A stretch of 64,000 nucleotides of DNA from Symbiodinium natans (lineage: Eukaryota; Sar; Dinophyceae; Suessiales; Symbiodiniaceae), in NCBI GenBank assembly GCA_905221605.1, contig CAJNDS010000913.1, positions 428,158 through 492,157 of the forward strand, written 5' to 3'. The translations under genes were made by a program, and so were the position numbers. Within the stretch, counting starts at the first letter, position 1; each line of letters starts with the position of its first letter. Shown here one piece after another: positions 32,951-45,591 of the stretch. A model generated the notes under the pieces. That model did no database searches. It was not told the origin of the DNA and worked only from the letters and a program-made list of their open reading frames with translations.

Positions 32951-33234
32951 TTCGCAAAATCACATGGTGCTCCAATGCCGAGCGTGCGAAAACATCGCAA
33001 ATTTCATTGTTATTTAATTCCCGGCGTGCGAAACTCACTTCGGTCAGATTTCACTGTGCTTCTCTGCTCTTTGAAGCTCCAAGGTCTTCTTGCCAACCTC
33101 GCTCTTCTGTCCTTTTTTCTTTGAAAGGCGCTCTGGAGTGTGAGCTTGGACTTCAGAGCGACTGCCGATGATGCTCATGGCTGACGGCTCTCGCGTTAGA
33201 TGTTTTTGTCTTTTCTTTCATAGCATCGCGTTGA

Positions 33235-33540
33235 CAGGACGTGCGCAGCCGAGTCGGGTGCATGCAAGTGAAGTTCATACAGTTCAAGTCCGTTTACTTC
33301 AGATCTATTGAATGCCAATGAAGTGTATAGAGTTGACCACAAGTGCATGGCATTCAACTCAACACACTTGAGTGCCATGCAGTTCGAGTGCATACACGTC
33401 CAGTATACAAGTGCAGTATACAAGTGAGTATGCAACCATATAAGTGCATACACTTAAGTGCATACACTTGTCCAAGTGCATACAGTTCGAGCGCACAGAG
33501 TCAAGTGCATAGACTCAACGCACCGCAAATCGATGCTTTC
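33235..33540. repeat. AAGTGCATACA-type minisatellite
   Basis: Imperfect 11-20-bp units with AAGTGCATAC, GTTCGAGTGC and CAGTATACAAGTGC on both strands. Confidence 0.75.
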
Positions 33541-33554
33541 GGGCCAATCGTCTT

Positions 33555-33990
33555 CTAGTTTAAATTAGTCCCGTGAGTTGGGTGGGCTCCCCCAATTAAT
33601 TTCTTTAATTTCTTTAATTTCTGGGTCTCTCTGTGAGAAATTAAAGAAATTAAAGAAATAAAAAAGAAATTAAAGAAATTAATTCAGGCAGCCGTTCGGG
33701 CTTGCGAGACTAATTAAACGAAATTACAGAAAGTAAAGAAATTCAAGAAATTGAGGGAGTTAAAGAAATTAAAGGTTTTCAGAAATTCAAACAATAAAGA
33801 AATCAAAGAAATTAAAGAAATTAATGAAATTCATGAAACTAATTCCGGCAGCTGTTCGGGCTTGCGAGATTAATGAAAACAAATTAAAGAAATTCACAAT
33901 TCATTAATTTCCGTAACTTCTTCCTGTCTGTGAGAAAAACAAGAAATGCAAGAAGTTAATTCCGGTAGTCGTTCGGGCTTACCAAAAGCA
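33555..33990. repeat. Decayed flank of the hairpin satellite
   Basis: The same AT-rich arms and the inserts TTAGTCCCGTGAG and TTCGGGCTTGCGAGA reappear with more divergence. The 32375-33550 repeats therefore sit inside an originally continuous satellite. Confidence 0.8.
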
Positions 33991-36900
33991 AAGGAGAATC
34001 ACGTCCCATTGAAAGATAGACGAGTTGTGTCTTTGTACGTTGCGAGGTGGGGGAGCTCTTTCACAAGAGGTAGGTAGAGGACTCTCTCATGTCCGGCAAA
34101 GAGATAGAGACGATCTTTCATGACCCGCTACGAGATAGAGGAGCCTCTTTCATGTAAAGGGTAGGAAACGGTAGAGCTGCGAGCTCGTCTACCCATTGAC
34201 GGGAAATGAGCAAGACAGGACATTAGAGTGCTCTTGTAGCTTGTATGAGTGAATTCTTGTCATTGAAAAAGGGGAGCTCTTTCGCAAGCGGTAAAGTAGA
34301 GAACTCTCTCATTTGCTGGAAAGTCTTTCATGACCTATTGCGAGATAAAGAAGCTCTGCCACGTAGAAGGTAGCAAACGGTAGAGCTGAGACGCTGAGAG
34401 CTCCTTTACCTAGGGACCTAGTGACGGGGAACCAAAAGGATAGGATATGAGAGAGCTCTCCTGAAGGAGTTCTTCAATCTCTGATTAGGAGATGAATGAG
34501 CTCCTGTCTCTTCTCATACGTAATGACAGACAGGAAATGAACGATGCCCTCTACAAGAGTGGGAGAGAGGGAAGCCCTCTCTGACCTATTAGGAGATAGA
34601 AGAGCTTGCTCATTGCAAAATATCAAGAGGAGGAGCTCTTGCAGAAGTCATGACCTGTTAGGAACCAGAGGAGATAGAAGAGCTTGCTCATTGCAAAAGG
34701 GGAAGCGGAGGAGCTCTTGCAGAAGAGGCAAGGAGCTCCTTCACTTGCTACAAAGACACAGAGGAGCTTTCAGACGACGTATATTCAGAGATAGCGAAAC
34801 TCGATCACGTAGAGATAGAGACTCTTTAATAGAGACTAATGAGTTATGTCATGTCTCATTTATCGGACAGAGAATGGCCCAGGGCGACCTTCAAAACTCT
34901 TCATTGATAGAGAAGCTATTTCGGAAAACAAACATGGTGGAGAACTCTCTCATTCCTGCAATGTGATACAGGAGGTCTCTCATGACCTCTTGTGAGATAG
35001 AGACCGGTTGCATCAGGGAAGTTTTCCCTGGAAACCCTTTGCTATTCCCTTACTTTGGTGCTGAAACCATCACGTTCTTGTTCCTTAATGCCCCAGTAAA
35101 CCCTTGGAGAAAGAGGTGTTTTCAAGATGTGGTGGGGTATCTCATGTAGGAATGTACAATGGTTAGACACTAGCGCTCTTGCTTTCAAGAAGCAGTCTTG
35201 CAAGTAATGGCTCTGGGTTATGTCACGGGTTTGTTACGGTAATAGGCAGACTACACAAATACACCCTCCATTAAATTCCCGTAGCCCTATAAACCCTACA
35301 CCCTGCACGCGAATCCTGAGCCCCCTAAGACTCCTATGCCCCCTACGATGAGATATAGTTCATGGGAGAGCTCTTATACCGTTTATGAATGCATTCTTCT
35401 ATCTTTGAGATGAAAGAGCTCCTCTATCTTCTCATAGGAAATGAAAGAGATCCTGCATATGAAAAGAAAAGACCCTTCGAGAAAAGTTAAAGAATGGTAA
35501 CGAATCCATGTCATCAATCTTTTCATGCGTAATGAGAGCGCTCCACACTCTTAATGGGACATGAAAGAGCTCCTCCATTTCTTTGAAATCAAAACCTTGC
35601 TTTCTCCCTGAGTGACAAAGATCTCTTGGAAATGAGAGATCTCTGCTACCACTTTCGAAAAAATGAGCTCCTATATCTCGGAGTCGGAAAGATAAAGATG
35701 TGAAAAGGAGCCCTCCCAAACCTACGAGGCGCCAGAGCACCCGCCCGCAGCTTTTCAAGCAGGAGAAAGGCTCTTTCGTAAGGGGCGGAGGAGCTCTGTC
35801 ATTCCCTCAACCAGAGGGAGGGGAGCCCTCTCATGACCTATTCAAGAGAGAGGAGATAGAAGAGCTTGCTCATTGCTCTTTAGGATGCGGAGGAGCTTTT
35901 GCACAAGAGGCAAGGAGCTCTTCTACTTCTACAAACGCATAGAAGAGCGTTTAGATGACCTGTTACGAAATAGAATAAATGCTGTCTCACGTAAGCGAGA
36001 GAGACTGATGAGTTATGCGACGCTCCATTTCAGGGATAGGCCTTCGAAACCTTCAATTAGGGTTGATCTCTCGCAAAAAGGTAAAAGAGCTATGTCATTT
36101 CCTACGAAGCGATAAGCAGCCTAGAGACAATCGGCTTCTCTCATGTTTGCTTCATGGATAGAGAAGCTTTTCTCAACCAAAACCAAAGAGACGGATCATG
36201 TCCCATTGAAAGATAGACGAGTTCTGTCTTTGTACGTTACGAGGTGGGGGAGCTCTTTCACAAGAGGTAGGTAGAGGACTCTCTCATGTCCGGCAAAGAG
36301 ATAGAGACGATCTTTCATGACCCGCTACGAGATAGAGAGCCTCTTTCATGTAAAGGGTAAGATATAGAAGAGCTGTGAGCTCCTTTACCTATCGACGGGA
36401 ACTCTTATAGCTTTCATGAATGAGTTCTTGCCAGTGAACAAAGGGAGCTCTTTCACAAAGGGTAGATAGAGACCTCTCTCATTTCCTGTAAAAGAAAGAG
36501 GAGGTCTCTCACGACCTGATTATTGCGAGATAGAGAAGCTATGTCATATAAAGATAAGAAATGGTAGAGCTGAGGACTCCTCTGCCTAGTGACGGGAAAT
36601 CAGTTAGATAGGACATGAGAGAACTCTCATACATTTCTTATGAATGAGTTCTTCAATCTCTGAATAGAAAATGAATGAGCTCCTGTGTCTTCGCATACGA
36701 AATGACAGTGTGGAAATGAGCTGTCTCATGACCTGTTAGGAAACAGAGGAGATAAAGAGCTTGCTCATTGCAAAAGAGGAAGCGGAGGGCTCTTGCAGAA
36801 GAGGCAAGGAGCTCCTTCACTTGCTGCAAAGATACAGAGGAGCTTTCAGATGACCTATTCAGAGATAGCGAAACTCGATCACGTAAACGATAGAGATTGA

Positions 36901-39060
36901 AAAGTTATGTCATGCCCCATTTCAGGGATAGAGAATGGCCTTCCAGACTTTCATTTCGAATAAAGGAGAGATCTGTCACAGAAAGGTAGAAGAGCTATTC
37001 ATTTCTTATTATATCACGGGTAGACAAGCTTTTTCTCAAATACAAACAAAAAACCTGGCTCATGCACCATTGAAAGATAGACGAGTTCTGTCACTCTCGA
37101 TCACAAGGTGGAGGAGCTCTTTCACACGAGGTAGGTAGAGCACGCTCTCTTTTCTTGCAAAGAGATAGAGAAGATCTGTCATGACTCCATGAACCGTTAC
37201 GAGATAGAGAAGCCTCTTTCATGTAAAAGATAGGTCATGGTAGAGCTGAGAGCTCCTCTGCCTAGTGATGGCAAACGAGAAATAGGAACCAAAGGAGATA
37301 GAAGAGGTTGCTCATTGCAAAATAGGAAGCGGAGGAGCTATTGCAGAAGAGGCAAGCAGCTCCTTCACTTGCTGCACAGACACAAAGGAGCTTTCAGATG
37401 ACCTGTTCAGAGATAGCGAAACTCTCTCACGTAAACGATAGAGACTGATGAGTTGTGTCCCCATTCAAGGGATAGAGAATGGCCTTCCAAACTTTCATTT
37501 CGGGTAAAGAAGAGATCTGTCGCAAAAAGGTAGAAGAGCTATGTCATTTCTTATGCATCGATAAACGGCTACTCGCATGATTTCTTCATCGATAGAGAAG
37601 CAGCTATTTCTGAATAGAAATTCACAATGGAGCTGTCTCATGTCCCAGTGAAAGATAGACGAGTTGTGGCATTTGATTTTGAGGTGAAGGAGCTCTTTCA
37701 CAAGAGGTAGGTAGAGGACTCTCTAATGTTCTGCAAAGAGATAGAGACAATCTTTCTTGACCCGCTACGAGATAGAGGAGCCTCTTCCATGTAAAGGGTA
37801 GGATGTGGTAGAGCTGTGAGCTCCTCTACCTATCGACGGGAAATTAACAAGAAAGTACATTCGAGAGCTCTTACAGCTTCTATGAATGAGTTCTTGTGAT
37901 TGAACAAAGGGAGCTCTTTCACAAAAGGTAGATAGAGACCTCTCTCATTTCCTGCAAAAGAAAGAGGAGGTCTCTCATGACCTATTGCGAGATAGAGAAG
38001 CTATGTCATATAAAAGATACGAAATGGTAGAGCTGAGCGCTGGTGACGGCAAATGAACTAGGTAGGACATGAGAGAGCTCTTATACATTGTATGAGAGAT
38101 TTATTATATCTATATCTCTTGTGAACGAGTTCTTCAATCTCTGACTAGGAGATGAATGAGCTCCTGTATCTTCTCATACGAAATGACAGAATGGATATAA
38201 ATGATGTCCTCTAGCTGTTAACGCAACATGAAAAAACCTCCTCTATCCCCTAAAAGAGAAGGAGAGAGGGAAGCCCGCTCATGACCTATTAGGAACCAGA
38301 GGAGATAAAAGAGCTTGCTCATTGCAAAATAGGAAGCGGAGGGCTCTTGCAGAAGAGGCAAGGAGCTCCTTCACTTGCTGCAAAGATACAGAGGAGCTTT
38401 CAGATGACCTATTCAGAGATAGCGAAACTCTATCACGTAAACGATAGCGAGAGATGCGTTATGTCATGTCCCATTTGATGGACAGAGAATGGCCCAGAGT
38501 GGCCTTCAAAACTCTTCATTGATAGAGAAGCTGCGAAGCTATTTCTGAAAATCGACATAGAAGAGAACTCTCTCATTTCCTGCAGCGTGAAAAAGGAGGT
38601 CTCTCATGACCTATTGCGAGATAGAGAAATTTCAGGTAAGAGTTAGGTAATGGTAGAGCTGGGCACGCCTCTGCCTCTTGACGAGAAATGAGCTCGTGTA
38701 TACTTCATGAATGCGTTCTTCTATCTCTCAGATGAAAGAGCTCCTCGATCCTTCTTATAGGGCATGAAAGAAATCCTGTGTTCGAACTGAAAAGACCCTT
38801 TGATAAGCAAAAGAAAAAGGGAAACGAATCGATGCCTTCTATCTTTTAGTGCAGAGCTTCTCACTTCTAATGCGACATGATAGAGCTCCTCTATTCTCTT
38901 GGAAATGAAACAGCTTGCGTTCTCTCCTGAGTGAAAGATGTCTCTGTCGTGGAAATGAGATCTCCTCTATGTTTCTAAGAAATGAGATAGCTCACCTCTA
39001 CCTCGTAATCGGAAATGAGAGAGCCCTTCGCCCCTCTTCAGGCTATGAAACAACTTGTCT
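33990..39060. repeat. ~5-kb degenerate repeat family rich in GAGCTC
   Basis: Long blocks recur in the same order. GAGGTGGGGGAGCTCTTTCA with GGTAGGTAGAGGACTCTCTC appears near 34045 and 36240 and, diverged, near 37100 and 37680. AACGATAGAGACTGATGAG-type blocks occur near 34818, 36885, 37433 and 38440. The region resembles diverged tandem duplications of a 0.5-2-kb unit. Frames stay below about 140 codons and are not conserved between copies, so no gene is proposed. Confidence 0.75.
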
Positions 39061-39109
39061 ATCTCTTACTTCAAAGTGTGCTAGAGCTACATGGCTGCAC
39101 TTGCTGGCG

Positions 39110-39300
39110 CCGGTGCACACACAGACCAAACCTTCACTATTACTGTTACTACTACTAATACTATTACTAGAATTATTACTATTCCTATTCCTATGACTAT
39201 TACTAGTACTATTATTATTCCTATTACAATTACGGTCAGTATTATTATACTCATAATAATATTAAAATTCTTATTATTATTGCACTACTACTGAAAGAAG
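39110..39300. repeat. TTA/TAC trinucleotide-like microsatellite
   Basis: Runs of ACTATTACT, ATTCCTATT and AATAATATT. Confidence 0.8.
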
Positions 39301-39329
39301 AACCAGCCGTGAAATAGACCCTAAAGGTC

Positions 39330-39560
39330 TCGGCCACATACATATATACATATATACATATATACATATATACATATAGACATATATACATATATACATA
39401 TAGACATATATACATATATACATGTGTACATATATACATATATACATATATATATATATGAATAAAGATAAACAAATATATATATATATATATATATACA
39501 TTTATTTATTTATTATCTTTATTTATTATCTTTATTTATTTGTCTTTATTTATACATTTA
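39330..39560. repeat. (ACATAT)n and TTTA-rich microsatellite
   Basis: Hexamer CATATA array passing into a TA run and TTATTTATTATC units. The Tyr/Ile/Met-rich frames across it are artefacts. Confidence 0.9.
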
Positions 39561-39644
39561 TGTACCTGTTGCTCTGTCACCCAGGGTGCAGCACCCGCAC
39601 GAGGCACAGAATTCCCGGTTCCTTTGCTCTATCTTGCAAACTCA

Positions 39645-39842
39645 TGGTACTTATATATTAACCAATTATATCTGTACGTAGTATAACCCACTTATAAGCC
39701 CCCTTAACTGCCTTAATTTTGTTGCACGAACAGTTACAAGATGTTACAAGTACAGTTATAATTGGTTAATAAGTTAACCCTAAACCCTAAACCCTAAACC
39801 CTAAAACCCCTAAGTACAGCTATAATTGGTTAATAAGTACCA
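39645..39842. mobile_element. MITE-like element, family A
   Basis: TGGTACTTATATATTAACC at the left and, in reverse, TGGTACTTATTAACCAATTA at the right form a terminal inverted repeat. It contains CCCACTTATAAGCCCCC, also found in the copy split by the retrotransposon at 51761-61116. The right end is partly duplicated and contains a small CCCTAAA tract (39779-39806). Confidence 0.7.
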
Positions 39843-39999
39843 CGAAGCTGGGAGTATCTTGCAGACTCTCAGCTCGTCAAGTGCGAGACTTCGTGCCCGC
39901 CTCCAGGCAGGATCCCACAGCGGAGGCCTCCAAGGAAAGCGTAATTAGGGCCCTAAACCCTAAACCCTAAACCCTAAACCATAAACCCTAAACCCTACC

Positions 40000-42250
40000 A
40001 GGCTTGTCAACAGGCTTTCACTGGCAAAAAGCGGCTTCGATCATCTGTCCGAAACCTGGGCCCGTAAACTGCAAGGAGCATGCACGTGGCCTCCACGCAT
40101 GTGTAGCCCACTCCGCCACTAGAGGACTCAAAAGTGGACCTCAGTCTTGGGACAAAACGCGGGCACCCCGCAAATCAACAAGACGAAGCCTCCCCCCCCC
40201 CGCGGCAAGAATCGTCCGCCTCCCTATGCGCCAAACTCTGAAACCAGAATGGTCGTGAGGGCCAAAACATTTTGTGATAATTTGTGGCCTCGCAGGCGTC
40301 CGCTTCGCTATGCTTCTAACTATGAAACCAGAAGGCCAGAAGGGTCGTGAGGGCCAAAAAACATGTTGTGGCCTCGCAGACGCTGGGCCACGAATGAAAG
40401 TTGTCTTGGTGGTGCGAGAAAAGGCAGCATAGGCAAGCAGCCAGCAGCGAGGCGTGGGCTCAACAGGCCCAAGACTATAGAGAATAGGACAGGGGGACCC
40501 TTGGGGAGAAAGACCCTCTGAATAGGGTCCCTGTTTAAGAGAGCCAGAAGAGGGTGAAGAAGGGGTTCCGTTTTAAGGGCCCCCCCTTATCCTAGGAGAC
40601 TCGCGGTAAGGTCAACTCTGTCACCATCTTGCTCGCCGAAGCACTGGCTTTGCCTCATGCCACTCAGGAGCATCCCCGGCGGACATGCCACCCTGAAGGC
40701 AGACGCACTCTGCACCTGGGAAGGGCATTTTGTGGGGTAGCAGCAACTGACATCCCAAGGGTGTCTTCAGTCAGGGCTCACACTCACACACACACACACA
40801 CACTCACTCACACTCACACTCACACACACACTCACTCACACACACTGACACTTACTTCCCACACAAAGCAACAAAGGGCAGCTTCATTGGTAGCCTCTGA
40901 AACGCAGCCGGAAAAATTGTTTGAGTGGCTCGGGCTCCGCACCTGCTGTGCCAAGCGTCCATCGGCTCTCTCGCAGTCCTCTGCGTGCCACCGTCGTCGC
41001 TCAGGGCCGACTCGGGGCCGAGGGTGTCAAAATGGGAAAGGCTGTGAGTTGGGAAAAGAGAAGCGATTCAAAGCTATCCCTGTGGCACCTTCTTTGACGA
41101 AGTCATGGGGCGAAGCCCTCCTGTGCGAAAGAAAAGATCTTCACGGGGGCTGTCCTCGAGGCCATCGAAGCCGAAACACCTGATTTCAGAAGCCATCCCA
41201 CTCTGCATGAGCTGCCGCCCTGGAGTGTCGAAGGACCTTGGGGGCTTCCGCCGTCTGGATGTTTCTCAACCGCCAGTTCCTGCTAACTACGACTACGATG
41301 GCGATGGTGATTGTGATCATGACGGGGATGATGCATGCTGGACTGACAGGAGATGACAGATGTGGTGATGACAACAAGGCTCAGGACGAGGACAGGGACG
41401 ACGGCGCGCGAAGTGCGGATATATGATCCCAACCATGCGGATATGATCCAAACCAACCGATCCTCAAGAGATCAAGACCCTTGGACCCTGAGGCAAACTC
41501 CAAAGGCTAATGGCATGCCAGCTTGCATCTCAGGGCAGGTGAATCTGTCGCTGTTCAGGAGATCTGCGCAGGACAGCACGACAGCTCCGTCTCCTCTCAT
41601 TCAGCTATAGGTGCTTGTAACTCGTAGGGATGAAGCAAGAACTAAGGACCTAATCCGCTTGGCTCCAAGGACCGTAGCTCTGACAGATAGCAGATGTGGG
41701 GCGGAATCCATGGTCTGTTGGGGAAAGAACGCTTTTGTCCGATCTAACCAATCAGGCCGACAGCTTAGCAGGGAGCTTGTTGTTCCCGAATGCCGAACGA
41801 GAACATGTGCGCAAACACTCTAAGCCCTCTATACTCTTCGCACTTCTCCACCCCAACCTTCTTCCCCAAACCCTGAACCCTGAACCCTGAACCCTGAACC
41901 CTGAACGTTCAACGTTGAACCCTGAACCCTGAACCCTGAACCCTAAACCTTCCTCCATCAAAGTGGTGAGACGGGCTTCGGGCTCCTCCCAGGTAGAAAC
42001 AGAGGGAGTCCAAGGAAGCGGATCGCAGGACTTGCACGTACATCTGCACCAGGGGGAGGCAAAAGGCAACAAAGGCTTGACACGAAGGGCTGCCCTCCCT
42101 TTAACCCTAAACCCCAAACCCTAAACCGTAAACCCTAAAACCCATGTGGGGATACGGGGGCTTCAGATTTTCGCGCGTTCGCGAATCCTAGCTGCTAGGA
42201 ATTTAGGGCCTTCTGGACATGAGGGCTCACAGCAGATGTGCGATATTCAT
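40000..42250. other. Low-confidence coding region, no exon fixed
   Basis: GC-richer sequence with open frames of 60-180 codons on both strands, one of which crosses a CA microsatellite. A plus-strand stretch near 41950-42100 reads VVRRASGSSQVETEGVQGSG, while the minus strand there reads LPLVQMYVQVLRSASLDSLC. I cannot choose. Confidence 0.25.
40778..40852. repeat. (CA)n / (CACT)n microsatellite
   Basis: CACACA and CTCACACT tract of about 75 bp. Confidence 0.92.
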
Positions 42251-42305
42251 GGGTTCCCCTACTACCCCCCTCTAGACTACCTCCTTCCCCCGATTATTGA
42301 GGCCA

Positions 42306-42462
42306 TTTAGGGTTTAGGGTTTAGGGTTTAGGGTTTAGGGTTTAGGGTTTAGGGTTTAGGGTTTAGGGTTTAGGGTTTAGGGTTTAGGGTTTAGGGTTTA
42401 GGGTTTAGGGTTTAGGGTTTAGGGTTTAGGGTTTAGGGTTTAGGGTTAGGGTTTAGGGCTTG
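42306..42462 (+). repeat. TTTAGGG array (~157 bp)
   Basis: Twenty-two almost perfect heptamers. It begins beside a half-copy of element family B (42248-42300). Confidence 0.96.
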
Positions 42463-42819
42463 CAGCATGGAGCCATTCAGGGTCGCGCATGCGTCACTCT
42501 CCGGCTGCCCGCCTCGCCCATGTTCCAGCAGGTCGTGGAGATAAACCTTTGTGTTAAGGGGGTAAGAGGCGGGACCCCTAGAAGGGACCCCTGAGCCTTA
42601 TTCCCCTCTACACCCCCTTTACATGCCTTATGGAGTCCCTATACCTAGGTAGCCCCCAAATAACCCCTGAATTACCCCTGAGGCTTCCTTATCAGGGTCC
42701 CTCCTGTAGTCCCTTGGTTGTGGTCGCGTACACCGTTGGGGCAAGATCCTAACATAGCTGCATCAATAGGAAGATGTTTTGAATTGTAGGCATATAAAGG
42801 GACATGAACAGGACTATAC

Positions 42820-43020
42820 TACAGGGATATGGAAGGCTGGATGGACGTCGTCTCCCTGCCTGCGACACGGCCAAGGGGCAGGAGTGGGCGCCTGTGGTGG
42901 TGTTGCAACGAGCATGCAGACTACAACCTTGCGGGCCGGGTGGCAAGCTGGGACAAGAGCTCGTGCGCCACCTGCCTCATGGCTTTTGCCCGCGCAGGAC
43001 GGCGCGAGGCTGAGGGGTGA
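42820..43020 (+). CDS. Candidate C-terminal exon, Cys/His-containing
   Basis: The plus strand ends CCNEHADYNLAGRVASWDKS then SCATCLMAFARAGRREAEG and TGA. CC, EH and CATC could bind a metal, but no family is recognised. Other frames on both strands are open here too. Confidence 0.3.
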   Translation, partial: YRDMEGWMDVVSLPATRPRGRSGRLWWCCNEHADYNLAGRVASWDKSSCATCLMAFARAGRREAEG

Positions 43021-43269
43021 GCTGCTTCTGAGTGGCGATAGGCGCAACATCCGCGTACTGGTGTGAACATGCGCACGAGGAGGCAATGCAGGCAATGTAG
43101 AGGCGATGGGAGAGCATGCTTTTGGGCACAAATCCACCGGGGGGCCAACGCGATTCTGGGGGCCCCGCTTGCTAAACCCTAACCCAGGGTTTGGTTTGCG
43201 TGGGCTTGGGATTGGCAATGCCAAAGCAGGACCAGCGCCGGGGTTTACGAGTTTGGAAAGTCGGATAGC

Positions 43270-43569
43270 TCAGTGTGCAAGCTTACTCCTCATCAACGAG
43301 GTGTACGAGGGCATGCGCTGCCTCATGACGACATCCAAGCTTGCCCAATGGAGTGGTAGCTCAGGCACCAAGTCGGAAAAGTTGATGGAAATAAACCTGT
43401 TCCGGCTGCAAGCCACCTTCAAAACAAAGTTGAAATATTTTGCATGACGGGCCTTCATGTTCGGGAACTTTGCCAAGTTCTTTCGCCTGCCCTGGCGGAA
43501 AAGTTGCAAGAAGTGCGGCTCCTCAGCAGCTGTGGGGACGGAATGTTTGAACTGTCTGAAAATTACCAT
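43270..43569 (-). CDS. Candidate exon or C-terminus, unknown protein
   Basis: The minus strand is open for 99 codons ending SYTSLMRSKLAH and TGA. It contains KYFNFVLKVACSRNRFISIN and DLVPELPLHWASLDVVMRQR. Plus-strand frames also exist (ELCQVLSPALAEKLQEVRLL). Minus fits the neighbouring exons. Confidence 0.35.
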   Translation of the reverse strand: MVIFRQFKHSVPTAAEEPHFLQLFRQGRRKNLAKFPNMKARHAKYFNFVLKVACSRNRFISINFSDLVPELPLHWASLDVVMRQRMPSYTSLMRSKLAH

Positions 43570-43993
43570 CTTTGGCCCAATCCGGGCTCCGGCCCTACTC
43601 GCAACATTTTTAATGGACTGCTCAGCGGTTTAGGGTTTAGGCTTTAGGGTTTAGGGTTTAGGGTTTAGGGTCTAGGGATCCTAGCGACACTACATGATAA
43701 GGACTCTGCCGCAGTCTGAGCCAGTCCGGTTTCCTCGCCCCATGCTCGATCCCTAACAGCACCCGGATCAACTTATGGCGGTTGAGTCAGCATACAGTTA
43801 CACCTACCCTAAACCCTAAACCCTAAACCCTAAACCCTAAACCCTTGTTCCGTGTCGTTGAGGGTTTAGGGTTCAGGGCCAGCTTGGGGTGAAAAAGGGT
43901 TGATGACTGATTCGAAGATTTATGCCGTGATACATCCCCATACATATTACCCTTTAAGGGATTGTATACGGCACCTCCTTCCATAATTCCTTA

Positions 43994-44325
43994 ATATCTC
44001 AAACCCTACACCAAACCCTCAAACCCTCAAACCCTCAAACCCTCAAACCCTCAAACCCTCAAACCCTCAAACCCTCAACCCCTCAAACCCTCAAACCCTC
44101 AAACCCTCAAACCCTCAAACCCTCAAACCCTCAAACCCTCAAACCCTCAAACCCTCAAACCCTCAAACCCTCAAACCCTCAAACCCTCAAACCCTCAAAC
44201 CCTCAAACCCCTCAAACCCCTCAAACCCCTCAAACCCTCAAACCCTCAAACCCTCAAACCCTTAAACCCTTAAACCCTTAAACCCTTAAACCCTTGAACC
44301 CTTAAACCCTTAAACCCTACCCCTG
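43994..44325 (-). repeat. Homogeneous CCCTCAAA octamer array, then CCCTTAAA
   Basis: About 30 head-to-tail CCCTCAAA octamers, three CCCCTCAAA units, then a run of CCCTTAAA. The period is eight, not seven. Confidence 0.95.
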
Positions 44326-44497
44326 AAAATCCCCTACTCTCAAGACAAGAAGCTGCCACCAACTCAGGCTGGAGATAACCCTTAAACCCCTAAACCCTAA
44401 ACCCTAAACCCTAAACCCTAAAACCCTAAAACCCTAAACCCTAAACCCTAAACCCGAAACCCTAAACCCTAAGCCCTACTACTCATGTCAAGAAGCT

Positions 44498-44589
44498 GCC
44501 ACCAGCTTAGGCTGGAGATGCAGGAGCCAAAGCTGACTTTGTCTCCGGGACTCGAACCGGCCAGCAAGCAGTCGCCCTCGGAGCTTTGA
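44498..44589 (-). CDS. Exon of cysteine-rich gene
   Basis: The minus strand reads SSEGDCLLAGSSPGDKVSFG then SCISS. The CL-A--G--V-F--C spacing resembles a beta-trefoil (ricin-B-like) repeat. Flanked by CCCTAAA (44380-44480) and TTTAGGG (44600 on). Confidence 0.5.
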
Positions 44590-44875
44590 GGGTTCTCAGG
44601 GTTTAGGGTTCTCAGGGTCTAGGGTTTGGGGTCTAGGGTTTAGGGTTTAGGGTTTAGGGTTTAAGGTTTGGGGTTTAGGGTTTAGAGTTGAGGGATTAGG
44701 GCAGGTCCTCAAGAAAGTTTCCGGTGCAGGGCATAGTTTGAGGGGCTTAGGGTTTACCGAACCCGAAGCCCCAAAAAAAGAAACACAAAAAGAAAACCCC
44801 TCAAGCTTCTGAACCCTCTAATTACCCTCCAAAACCCCAAGCCCTACACCCTCTAAACACCTCTAAACAACCCTA

Positions 44876-44965
44876 AACGCCCAAACCCCAAACCCCAAAC
44901 CCCAAACCCCAAACCCCAAACCTCAAACCCCAAACCCCAAACCCCAAACCCCAAACCCAAACCCC
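44876..44965 (-). repeat. CCCCAAA array
   Basis: Twelve or so CCCCAAA units with one CCTCAAA. Confidence 0.95.
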
Positions 44966-44967
44966 TT

Positions 44968-45062
44968 GGGAGTTGCTGAAAAGTGTCGGCATACTGGAAT
45001 TGGACGCTGCTGAACCTCATTTGGGGTGAGGCCGGGATCTCGTAGCTTGCAAGAGCTATGAG
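44968..45062 (-). CDS. Exon of cysteine-rich gene
   Basis: The minus strand reads LASYEIPASPQMRFSSVQFQ then YADTFQQLP. Flanked by CCCCAAA and TTTAGGG-type tracts. Confidence 0.45.
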
Positions 45063-45189
45063 GGTGTAGGGTTCAGGGCTGTAGGGTCGTAGGTTTGTAG
45101 GGTTTAGGGTTTAGGGTTTATAGGGTTGTAGGGTTGTAGGGTTGTAGGGTTTTGGGTTTGGGGTTGGGGGTTGCAGGGTTTGGGGTTTC

Positions 45190-45424
45190 GTGGTTCCTTG
45201 ACTTTCGTCGGCACTGCGTGGTGAGTGGAATCACACTGTCCATTCTCAATCAAGTGCAGCAACATGGGCTCTGCAGGACGCCTGCTCAAAGCCAACTGAG
45301 CAAACCCAGCTGCAATGCTACGCTCACTACACCCAAAAGCAGATGCTTCAGCGACTGACGTCAAGTTACTTTTGGGGCACTTCATGGTGGACTCTACGTG
45401 GAGTACCACAAAACAGACCACCAT
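45190..45424 (-). CDS. Exon of cysteine-rich gene (long)
   Basis: Open on the minus strand for about 75 codons: FVVLHVESTMKCPKSNLTSV, then EASAFGCSERSIAAGFAQLA and LIENGQCDSTHHAVPTKVKE. Clear globular composition with three Cys. Function unknown. Confidence 0.5.
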
Positions 45425-45591
45425 TTAGAGCCAGCCTGGTTAAGTCAAAACCCGAAGACCCTCGACCCCAAAAAGAACCCCAAACCCGAGCTCACCCCCC
45501 TGAAGCAACATTGGCCCTAGACCCTAAACGCGAAACCCTAGACTCGAAACCCTGAACCCTAAACCCTAAACCCTAAACCCTAAATCCTGCG

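Noticed and set aside
32299-33017. Frames of 233, 200, 187 and 183 codons on both strands
   Set aside because: All are translations of one stop-free 42-bp minisatellite.
40629-41183. 184-codon plus-strand frame
   Set aside because: It runs through a CA microsatellite (His-Thr repeats). The remainder is not clearly protein-like and the opposite strand is equally open.
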